DNA from: Porphyra umbilicalis | Taxonomy: Eukaryota > Rhodophyta > Bangiophyceae > Bangiales > Bangiaceae | Reading direction: 5' to 3' | Assembly: GCA_002049455.2 (NCBI GenBank) | Contig: KV918770.1 | Span: 372,001 to 436,000 of the forward strand | DNA: 64,000 nt | Part shown: positions 11,314 to 20,988 of the stretch, one piece after another | How the letters are laid out: every line of letters begins with the position of its first letter | How positions within the stretch are numbered: the stretch's first letter is position 1 | Notes under the pieces: model-generated | The model's database searches: none | Told to the model about the DNA's origin: nothing | The model's input: the letters and a program-made list of their open reading frames with translations, nothing else | Made by a program: the position numbers and the translations under genes

Positions 11314-12420
11314 GGCTTGGCCCGGTGTTCGAGCTTGATACGATGCTCCGTGGCTTTGGTGAGGCCAAGACAGCCGTTCCACAACTTGTGGTGCTTCTCG
11401 ATGAGTTCATCGAGGCGTGCCTTGAAGCACTCAGGCACGTTCTCAGTGTATATGTGCGGAAGATTGTCGCTGTCCTCGGGCACTTGGGCACTTGGGTCGG
11501 GGTACTATTCGTGCCCAAGGCCTGTCACTGCTCCGTAGTCACGGCAGTAGCGTTGCCCTCGTACCGATCAACGAATCCGAGGTTCATGCCCGCTGGGAAG
11601 CGTTTAGTTGTCTTCCCAGTGTGGATTATCTCCAGCCACCAGGTCTTCCCGGCAGTACAGGTCATCGTTCCTGGGGCGACATGTATCTGGTGTTTGTCAA
11701 ACACCCGATGGAGGGGGGAAACCATTCCGTTCCCCTGGAAGGCCGTACGTACTTGTACGTACCCTCGAGACCTTGGTTGAATCACTGTCTTCTGCGCCAG
11801 CCGGACTGAGGCGGAGGCAGAAGAGGGGCAGGCACAATGCATGTCTGCCTGATGGGTTGTCACAGCATTAGTCCTGCCGCGGCCCAAGATGGGGAAACGC
11901 TCCCCATCGTGCATCCGGATATAGTTGTCCGGACTACAGATCGCCGGAACATGGCGATCCGTGTAGTCGGTCCTCAGAATCATGGGGACTGACATGCCGG
12001 GTACGACCCCGACAGTGATCTCAGTCGCATATGATCCAATGCGAACGTGAAGCGCAATGGTGCCCTTGATGGGAAGTAGCCCACCATTTATGTCAAACAT
12101 GGAGGCGGATGACTTGTCCGCCGCCTTGACCGTCACATCCCTGGGAAGGAGGTCTTCCCGGATAAGGGAGACGCCAGACCCGGTGTCTATTATGACCCGG
12201 GTGGCCAATTCATGCCCTTTCATAAGCCATACTCGGGCTGCCACTTGATAGTTGCTGCCTGTCAGGATGGCAACGACCTTACTGCGGTCGACGCCCTTCG
12301 GGAGACACATATCCCGAGGGCGTCCCCCCTTGGGGCAGGTGAGGATCCACTTGACTTTCGTGGGCGACTCACCCGTTGCCCCAGACGGGACCACCGGGGG
12401 CCGCGGGGTTTCCTTACCCC
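11314..12420 (-). pseudogene. pol: Ty3/gypsy protease and pre-RT region (element C)
   Basis: Minus strand. The retropepsin motif is VIIDTGSGVSLIREDLLP, with the intact DTGS that element B has lost, followed by DINGGLLPIKGTIALHVRIG and GVVPGMSVPMILRTDYTD. Downstream are LDELIEKHHKLWNG and TEHRIKLEHRAKPVS, where the AT-rich insertion cuts in. It shares the architecture of element B pol (16584 onwards) but is clearly diverged. The stop-to-frame change near 11525 marks a further break. It follows the gag tail in a -1 frame. Confidence 0.8.
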
Positions 12421-12426
12421 CAGTGG

Positions 12427-12642
12427 TTAGGCGTTTCCCGCATCGGAGTGGGGTGCGGGTGCCGGATCCTCCTCTGAGTGTGACGGTCCCCCCTCCTCAG
12501 TGGTGGAGTCGCTTTCGACTACTGCCTCCGCGGCTTGCGTGGCAGCGACGACGGGGCGCGCCTGCTGGCGCGGTGCCTGCGTAGAGCGCCGTATCTGGGG
12601 ACGCGCCGAAGGATTCGCCATCGCCAGACGGGCTCTGAGACG
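12427..12642 (-). pseudogene. gag: Gag C-terminus of element C, left of the element B insertion
   Basis: Minus-strand tail ARLAMANPSARPQIRRSTQ, ending PAPAPHSDAGNA at a stop at 12427. It joins directly to DARL at the other side of element B (24330) once B and one copy of AGACG are removed, recreating LDARLRARLAMAN, the counterpart of LDARLRDRLAIAS in element B. AGACG at 12638-12642 is the left target duplication of element B. Confidence 0.8.
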
Positions 12643-13369
12643 TGTGATGGTCCGTCACATGGCCCCCACACTCCGGGAACCAGATTTCCGGAAATATGCC
12701 CCACTAACGCATATTTCAAATTGTTCCGTTGGCGACCCCCTTGTGATCATCTCGTGGCTCACCAACCACAACCGCAATACCAATACTTCCCTGGGATTCG
12801 TAACCCCCCCGAGCGGGCCCCTACTTAAGGGCCTAATTTTGTGTAAACCCAACTTGGATTATCGACTTACGTTAATTTGTGCCCCTGACCCCGGGGCGCC
12901 GCGAGGGTGTCACGTAGCACCCTTCCCCCGCCTCTACTCAAGGCGGTATTCGAAGCTTCGGCCGTCCTCCGGGTTATGGGCCCAGTGGGCCCTGAGGAGA
13001 GGGCTTTCCGTGGGTCCTTTGAGGGGGTCTGAGGAGGGTTTTCCGAGGGTCCTTTGAGGGAGTCTGGGGAGGGTTTTCCGAGGGTCCTTTGAGGGTGTCT
13101 GAGGAGGGTTTTCCGAGGGTCCGAGGGGAACGGATGGGATGAGAGGGTGAGGCGTGAGTGTCGCCTCGAGGCCTTCGACGCGGGCAAGTAAACTTCCGGT
13201 CACACAACTCGTGTTTGTCGCTCGGGGCGCCTTCCCCCGGTCGACGCCGTGCGTGTGTGCTCTTCGGGGTTTCCTTCCGGGGCGGGTATTCCCCGACAGG
13301 AATACCCGGCGACACGGTTTGGCTCGCCCTCCCCCCAGCTGGGTGGGGTGGGCTGAGCGTGTTGTCACA
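12643..13369 (+). repeat. 5' LTR of element B (727 bp)
   Basis: Begins TGTGATGGTCCGTCACATGG and ends GAGCGTGTTGTCACA. The copy at 23598-24324 has the same length and, by eye, six differences (five transitions, one transversion), about 0.8%, implying a recent insertion. It contains three tandem copies of a 35-bp unit (GGGTCCTTTGAGGGnGTC...) at about 13012-13125. TSD AGACG flanks both LTRs. Confidence 0.95.
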
Positions 13370-13371
13370 TT

Positions 13372-13390
13372 TGGTGGAGCAGCAGGGGAG
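13372..13390 (+). other. Primer-binding site, element B
   Basis: TGGTGGAGCAGCAGGGGAG starts two bases after the 5' LTR. The same sequence is found on the minus strand at 26114-26132 for element C, so B and C use the same primer tRNA. Confidence 0.75.
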
Positions 13391-13531
13391 AAAGGCAACT
13401 CAACCTTCCTCGGGGTGGTGGCGGTGCGCCAACCCGCCTCGGGGGGAACCTAGTTGGTCCTCCTCCCCTTGGTGCCTAGCGCTGCGGGCGGTGCCCCGCA
13501 ACGCCAGGTTTGGCTGAGTCCGGCCGGGTCG

Positions 13532-14452
13532 ATGGCCGATAGGGGGGAGGATGGAGACCCCCCTGATGTCGAGGTGCCTGGTGCCGGGGCGGATGAGATT
13601 ACCCCCCCCGGAGGCGGATCGTCGGTTGACGATCGCCACACCAGTGCAGGCACCACGGATGCGGGTGCCCGCGGGGCGCGGACTTTGTTCCAACCCTTTC
13701 CCCCGGGCCTCGATCCGAGTGGGACTCGCCCTCCGGCAGGCGCCCCCTCGGGTAGTACTCACCCCGAGGCGGTCCTGTCGGGTGCTGGCACTCATTTCGG
13801 CGTAGGACAGCTGCCCGACGTTACCACATGGGGCGGTGGGTCTGTGCCACCACCGGCACGGGAACCTGCGGGTGGGAGCTCTAGTCGTGCTCCCCCAGGT
13901 TCACGGAGTGCCAAGGGTGCCCCGGCGCTTGCGCACAGCGCCGGGACCCACGCTATCGGTCCCCCGGCCCTCGGGCCCTGTGCGAGATCCCCTCTCGGTG
14001 CTTGGGAGGGGGGGGCGATGCCAGGAGCGGCACGGGAGCCTGCAGGCGGGAGCTCTAGTCGTGCTCCCTCAGGCTCACGGGGTGCCAGGGATGGCCAGGG
14101 TCTCGAGTGGCGAGACGCCGTGGCCGAGGTCGTTCGGTCCGAAGTTACCCGATCGCTAGTTACGATGTTGAGGGGCTCTGCGCCCAGGCCCGCTGAGCGG
14201 CGGGGCCAAGCCCGACGCTCTGCTCGTCGGCGCCGACGCGACAACTCGTCGTCGTCGTCGACCACTGACGTCTCCCGCTCGGGGGACGAGTCAGCTGTTG
14301 CGGACCTACTTGGTGCGTTCCGTGCTACCCCCCCGCCGTCGACGGTGAGGGAGGGCACTCGGGGTATTGACCCGAGGGCCCAACCGACTCCGGACTCGGC
14401 GGAGGGTGAGCAAGGCGCGGGAGCGGCGCGAGGGTTACCCCGGGGTATTGAC
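13532..14452 (+). CDS. gag: Gag N-terminal part, element B
   Basis: Plus-strand frame starting MADRGEDGDPPDVEVPG; an upstream in-frame ATG at 13454 is possible, but the start at 13532 parallels MDRGGREFPPG in element C. The region is Pro/Ser/Gly-rich, with a repeated EPAGGSSSRAPPGSR / EPAGGSSSRAPSGSR block, a basic RRGQARRSARRRRRD stretch, then acidic/Ser-rich sequence. It ends at GLPRGID, where a hAT-like element has inserted. Without that element the frame continues as PGFPTQLSS at 15208. The 763 nt added (element plus duplicated target) are responsible for the break. Confidence 0.8.
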
Positions 14453-15207
14453 CAGGGGTTGTCATGGATATATCCCTGAGGAATATATCCATGCATTATA
14501 TCCGTATCCACTTCGGATACGCGCCGGGGACGCATATTCTAAATGCATTATAAGAAAGAGAGGAGAGGATATATCTATCCTGTCCGACAAAAAATTGCAA
14601 GATTATATCAGATCCGTATTTCAGATATGAAAGGGCAGGATACAGGGATATACAAGATTATTAAACTTCTCGGGCCGACAGAATTCCGGTACAACGCAGT
14701 CCACCTCTCTTTTCCCAATCCGACCATCGGGAGATTCATGTGCAAGCATGTTGCAGCGACAAGCGGCAATCCCGACCGACCCGGAAGAAACAGTTCAAGC
14801 ACGCGACTCGGCCCGCTTCTGATATCAGCAAAGTGTGCCACGAGTTTCAGAACGGTCTATCTGACGACCGTTTGCGAAAACGGCGGGGAACTGCCTGGAC
14901 CGCGCCCGTTGGGGCGCACACATCAAATGTGAATATCATGTCGTACTTGACGTCCATTTAGCACTCAACAAGTGTCAGAGTGGCGTCTTTCTCTGGCCCT
15001 AATTGTGCGGCCTGACGGACTTGCAGGAATATAGTGGGATACGATAATCGTACTCAGATACGGATATAATCTACGTAATAATCCGGTTTCGGAGGCAGAT
15101 ATCCGCATCCGGATCTTAGTTAAGCGATTTATCCGTAATCAGATACACCGCATCGGCGTGTATCCGTATTCTATTTCGCCTCGAAATGCATATCCTGACA
15201 ACCCCTG
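14453..15207 (+). mobile_element. hAT-like non-autonomous element (755 bp), TSD GTATTGAC
   Basis: Termini CAGGGGTTGTCATGGATAT and ATATCCTGACAACCCCTG are inverted repeats. GTATTGAC at 14445-14452 and 15208-15215 is a perfect 8-bp target duplication, the hAT hallmark. The interior is AT-richer with many GTATCC/GGATAC motifs near both ends, like hAT subterminal repeats, and has no transposase. A related copy occupies 6925-8438. Confidence 0.85.
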
Positions 15208-16680
15208 GTATTGACCCGGGGTTCCCGACGCAACTCTCCTCCGCGACCGGTCCAGAGGCTGGGGGGTGGCCTACTCAAACCACCCCGACACCCCCAACTC
15301 GGGTGGTGCCGCCCAAGATTGTGGTGAACCACCCGTACTACCGGGTGATGTTCGATTGTGAGACCTACGCGCTAGACAACAAGTCGGTTGCCTACGCGCG
15401 GCGCCAGGCCCGTTCTCTGGGCCGCCGCAAGAAAGAGGTCGCTCAGTCCTTCGGGGTGAACGACGAGTGGGATGGTTCCCCCCCGGCCAAGGTCTTCCAG
15501 TTCTTGCGCAAGTTTGCCAAGGCCTGTGACGACAACAACATCTCCGAAGGCGAAGCCTTCTACATCCTTCAAGACTTCACGAAGGAACCTCTCAAGTCAG
15601 AGGTGATGATGGTTATGCCAACTCGCCGGGCGGTTAACCCCGGCGAGGTTACTTCATACTTGGAGCTCATCAACTGGATGATCCGGCGTCACGTCGACGA
15701 GGCCTCGGTGGCTTCTCTAGTCGAGACCCTGAACGTTGCGGTCCAACGGGACGACGAGGACGAGTTGTCCTTCGCCGAGCGCCTCCGCTGCCTCAACACC
15801 GAGTGCGGGTTCATGTATGGGGAGGGCGCCCTCAAGGGGCGCTTCGTGGAAGGTGTCCACCGCGCGGCGCGCGCCACTGTGCGCGAGCGCAACACCCCCG
15901 GCATGACTATGGCGGAGCTGGCTCGCGTCGCCCAGACTAAGGGCGACGAACACCGCTGGATACGACTTGAGCAGCACAAGGAGCGGACCAAGGAGCGAGA
16001 AGCGCTCGCGGAGGAGGCCCGTCTCCGGCGGCAAGCTCGTGCGGCCGCCCTTCCCCGGATCACTGGGGGGGCGCGGGGTTACCAACCGCGGGACGCCCCC
16101 GTCCGGACCGTCGGGGCCCTGGGTGACCCCCACTCCGGGCCCCTGGTACGATGGGTCTCGACCCAAGACTCCGGGCGGCTCGACTCCCGGGGGCAACGAC
16201 AACCCGCGCGTCCGCTCCCGACCGAGGGATGGGCCTTCCCGACCCAAATCCCGGTCGGAAGAGTACCCTTGCTGGCAGTGTGGCAAGGTGGGCCATTGGG
16301 CCGAGGTGTGCCCCGACTTGGACGCACGCCTACGCGACCGATTGGCCATAGCCAGTCGGTGGTCCCCTCTCGGGACGTCCTCGGGCTCCCGCGATACCCC
16401 GCGAGCGGGCCGGCGAGTAGCCGTTGCCACTCCCCACGGGGACTCCAGCTCAAGCGGCGAGGAGTCGACGCCACTTGAGACGGGGGAACCGCAGACTGAG
16501 CCCGAGTGCGGACCCACCCCCTCCTCTGAGTCCGAGGAGGGAAACGAGGAACCACCGGTGTTGGGCCCTCCCCGCGGCAACCGGTGGACCCAACCCGGTA
16601 CGTGGATAAGATGCCAGTACGCATCCTATCCCGACCCAAGGGGATCCGCCCCCGGGACGCACCCCTCCCGAAGGGGGTAA
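15208..16680 (+). pseudogene. gag: Gag capsid and zinc knuckle part, element B
   Basis: The capsid-like region includes NHPYYRVMFDCETYALDN, VFQFLRKFAKACDDNN, LNWMIRRHVDEAS-type helices, DELSFAERLRCLNTECGFM and ALKGRFVEGVHRAARATV. The nucleocapsid knuckle CWQCGKVGHWAEVC lies at about 16268-16310, in a frame shifted by one from the capsid. Element C encodes both in a single frame, so B probably gained one base, most likely in the 7-G run at about 16066-16072. The gag tail overlaps pol by about 97 nt, in a -1 relationship. Confidence 0.85.
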
Positions 16681-19600
16681 GCGGCCAGAATGTGGTGGCC
16701 ATCCTGACGGGGTCCAACTACCAGGTTGCCAGTCGCGTCTGGCTGGACGCGGGGCGTGAGCAAGCCCTCCGCATCATAGTCGACATGGGGTCGTGTGTCT
16801 CCCTAGTACGGGAAGCGTTACTCCCCCCGGAGATGGAGGTGGCGCCCTTAGACGCGGCGACCGCCCAGTTGTTTGATTTGAATGGGGGACTCCTTCCCAT
16901 CACGGGCACCGTGACTCTTACGGTGCGAGTCGGCACTTACTCCACCCCAGTCACGTGTGGGGTAGTGCCGGGCATGTCGGTCCCCCTACTCCTAGGGACC
17001 GACTACACGGACGTCCATGTCCCCAACATTTGCGGGCCCAAGGGGTATATCCGGTTACTAAACGGATGTAGGGTCCCCATCCTCCGCCGGGGTAAGACGG
17101 TGTCGTATGCCCGGGCGGACCAACCCCAGTCGGGGGCCGCTAGTGAGGCGGACACCAAGGTGCGCCTAGCACACGAGGTGGTTATACCCCCGCGGTCCCG
17201 GGGATACGTCCCAGTACAGACGTCCTTCCAAGGGAATGGGGTCATCACCCAGCGCCATTGAGTGTATGAGCGCCACCGCGTGCATGTTGCAACTGGCACC
17301 ATGGACTGCACCGCCAACCAGACGTGGTGGGTGGAGGTAACCCATACGGGGAACACGAGTAAGCGACTCCCCAAGGGCATGGTCATGGGGCATATGTCGG
17401 CCTACTCCGGTACGGTAGCCGCCATATCCCGAGAGGACTGGGCTGCACTCAGCCCCAGTCCGACCACCGCGCCCGACCCAACGGACCCCGTGGAGGAGCC
17501 CCACGTTCATACTTCAAACATGCCCGAGGGGCTGCGGCCTCAAGTGCTCGCCCTACCGGAGAAGCACCGAGCCCTCTGGAGTGGGCACTTAGGCTCCATC
17601 AAGGCCATGGAGCACCGGATCGAGTTGAAGCCGGGCTCCAAGCCCGTCCGGCTCAACCCCTACCGGATGGGTCCCCGAACTAGGGAACTCATTAAGGCCC
17701 AAGTCGACCGAATGCTCAAGCTCGAAGTTATAGAGCCCAGCCAGAGTGAGTGGGCCAGCCCGGTGGGACTCATCCCGAAGCCCGACGGGAGTCCCCGGTT
17801 CTGCATCGACTATCGGCAGTTAAACGAGCGCACAGTACGCGACTCGTATCCCCTACCCCGGATGGACGACTGCCTCGACTCCTTAGGGGATGCACAGTTC
17901 TTCTCCACGTTGGACTGCAACGCGGGGTACTGGCAGATCCCCCTAGCCGAGGAGGATAAGCCGAAGACGGCATTTCCTTGCCACTGTGGGACGTACCAGT
18001 GTACGCGTCTTCCGTTTGGCCTGTGCAATGCCCCTGCCACTTTCCAGCGGGCTATTGACATGATCCTATCCGGAGTCAAGTGGCAGAATGTGCTCGTCTT
18101 CTTAGACGACCTCATCATCTTCTCCGCCGATGCCGAGTCGCACCTGTCCCACTTGGACACGGTGCTCACCTTACTCGGGAAGCACGGGGTCACCCTCAAG
18201 GCACAGAAGTGCCACCTCTTTACTAACGAGGTGGAGTACCTTGGCCATGTAGTACGGCCAGGACGCTTGAGTGTGAACGAGAAGAACCTCAAGGCCATCA
18301 AGAAGGCCAGCTTCCCCCAGACCCAAACCCAACTTAGGAGTTTCCTGGGGATGTGCAATGTCTACCGTCGGTTCACGGTAGACTTTGCTAAGACCGCGAA
18401 GCCGCTGAACAACTTGAACAGCGTAAAGCTTCCTAAGCGGTTGAGTCCCCCTACTCCGGAAGAACAGAACGCGTTCGACAAACTACGCGAACAGCTATGC
18501 CACGCGCCCATCCTTGCGATACCGCGCAAGGAGGGGAAGTACATCATCGATGTGGAAGCTAGCTACGACCAGCTAGGGTGCTGCCTACTACAGCAGCAAC
18601 CCGATGGCAAGTACCTGCCCGTAGGCTACTTCAGTAAGGGCCTACTACCGGCGGAGAAGAACTACACCGTCACCGAGATTTAGGGACTAGGTGTGGTGTG
18701 GGCGGTCGGTTTACTACGACCGTACATCGAAGGCACCAAGTTCCTCATCCGGTGTGACCACAAGGCACTGAAGTGGATACTAACCACGACGGCCTGCACC
18801 AACAATCGACTCAATCGTTGGCGCATCCTCCTCTCGGAGTTCGACTATGATGTGGAGTACAAGCCCGGCCCCCAACATGCGGTGGCCGACGCTCTGTCCC
18901 GCATCCCGACTGAGGGGCTGGACACGGGACCCATCTTCCAGGAGATCCTCACAGTCGGGGTGACCACGCGATCGGGGGCGGTACTCGACCCCCGACTCCC
19001 CGAGAACAGGGAGACTGCCCGCATCCCCCTGGGCGAGCTAGTTCAGAAGCAGGCAACAGACGAGTTCTGTCAGGGGGTCAAGAAGTTACTTGACACCCCC
19101 ACACCCACGCGCTTCTACGAGAACGCAGACGGGTTGTTGTGCCGTCGCGGACACCGCGAGGGGACCCAGCAGGTACTGGTCCCTCAGTCCCTAGTCAAGG
19201 ACGTATTACGGGCGGAGCACTCCTCCCCCTTGGCTGCGCATCCAGGGGGGACGCGCATGTACCAGACCTTGCGGGACCAATACTACTGGCCCTCGTTGGC
19301 GATGGACGTGTTCGGGTGGGTGGCAGCTTGCCCCACCTGTGCCAAGAACCGGCTCATGGGTACGCAGAGTAAAGCGTTCATGAGGTTGTTCTCCGCGACG
19401 GAACCCTTCGCAGCGCTGGCCATTGACTTACTTGGCCCCCTGCCCAGGACCCCCGTAGGATATGAGTATATCCTTGTTATTTGTGACCGATTTACTAAGG
19501 TCACTCGGGCGGTCCCGCTTCGAGACATCACGGCTCTGGATGTTCTCAGCGCGTTCTTCGACACGTGGGTTGCTAGCTATGGGATCCCCGATTCAATTTT

Positions 19601-20504
19601 ATCGGATAACGGACCCCAATTCGCTGCCGTACTCTGGCAAGAGGTGCTCAAGACCCTGGGTATTGACACTAACTATGCCACCCCTTACCACCCACAAACT
19701 AATGGGCAAGTCGAACGGTTTAATAAGACCTTAGTTAAGCAACTACGCCACTACGTTAGTGACCACGTAGTTACGTGGTCCCGATACTTAAGCCTGGTAG
19801 TAACGGCTTACAATTCGCAAGTGCATAGTAGCACCGGGCAGATCCCCTTTGCGTTCGTAAGCCCCCGACGGCTGCCTCCCGTGGCCCTCGAGCGACTTGC
19901 AGCGGATACCGACCCCGGGGAGATAGTAACCCCCGGGCGAGCCAAGGAGAATTTCCTCCAGCGCCTTGACTCCCTTATCCCCCTAGTACGGGAGACCATG
20001 GAGACGGCACAGGCCCGGTACAAACGAGCATTCGACAAGCGCGTGCAGACTCGCCGCGAAGCCCTCCAAGTTGGAGACTGAGTATTCGTGAAGTCCCACG
20101 AGAACCAGGGGGGTAAGCTCGTCTTCAAGACACTGGGACCCTACCAGATCTTGAAGACCGACGGGCGTCGGCTTACCATCGAAAGTGACGATGGTATCCG
20201 GACCATCAATGGGAACCACGCCACCCGGGCCCCGGAACCACCCGAGGGGGACCCGGCGTGGGCGCGGGCACTGACCGCGTGGCGGGTCCCGTCCCTCCCC
20301 TCATCGGCCAGTAAACCGATTGCGGCTGTCTTCGACCGCTTTGTCGGACAGGGGTACGATGACCAGGAGCGACTCATGCTCAAGGTCAGGTGGTTCGGGT
20401 ATGGTCCCCGGGAGGACTCCTGGCACTATGTGGAGGACCTCCCGGCTGAGAAGGTCCGCCAGCACTGTGTGCCGCACCGGCTCACGATGAGAAGAAGGGT
20501 ATAA
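16584..20504 (+). pseudogene. pol: Ty3/gypsy chromovirus pol with three in-frame stops (element B)
   Basis: One reading frame covers PR-RT-RH-IN-chromodomain in Ty3/gypsy order. PR: IIVDMGSCVSLV, with the DTG triad changed to DMG. RT: PKPDGSPRFCIDYRQLNE, FGLCNAPATFQRAID, catalytic FLDDLIIFS. RNase H: IIDVEASYDQLGCCLLQ. Integrase: an HHCC zinc finger (RAEHSSPLAAHPG ... CPTCAKN) and a DDE core (AIDLLGPL; SDNGPQF; NGQVERFNKT). The C-terminal chromodomain is VFDRFVGQGYDDQ ... VRWFGYGPREDSWHYVEDL. In-frame stops: TGA 17259-17261 (Arg CGA in element D), TAG 18681-18683 (Glu in element C), TGA 20079-20081 (probably Trp). Otherwise the frame is uninterrupted, so inactivation is recent. Confidence 0.93.
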
Positions 20505-20988
20505 TACAACTAACAACCCCCAGTACGGGGTACCCCTCGCACACACCCCCGACAATAGATCCAACCCAACTAGGGACAAGCCCACAGGGGGCCGGGCTGC
20601 GCCTCACTGAGCGCCCCGGCGCCCCACTCAAACCTGGGTACCTACTCCCTACCCGGCGAGTGCGGGCGGTCGTCGCGAACGTACCCATCAAACTGGTCGT
20701 AACCCGAGTGGTCCGGGTACTCCTGGGCCGACCCCCGGTCCGAGGGGCCCGGCCCCCACGACGAGCGCGGCGCCCTACTCGGTGCCGCCCCCGCCGCGGC
20801 GTACCCCCCAACAGTGGAGGGGTAGCCGCCCCCATGGTAGGGCGCGGCTGAGCCAGCAGGCTCCTCGGCGTACGGGGCCCGACTGGGGCCCCCGCCCGCC
20901 GAAGCCCCCGCGGGCCCTGCCGCCACCCGCTGGCCGTGCCCCTCCAAGCGGGAGGCCATCTGGTACCCGATGGCCTCTGGGGTGGTGT

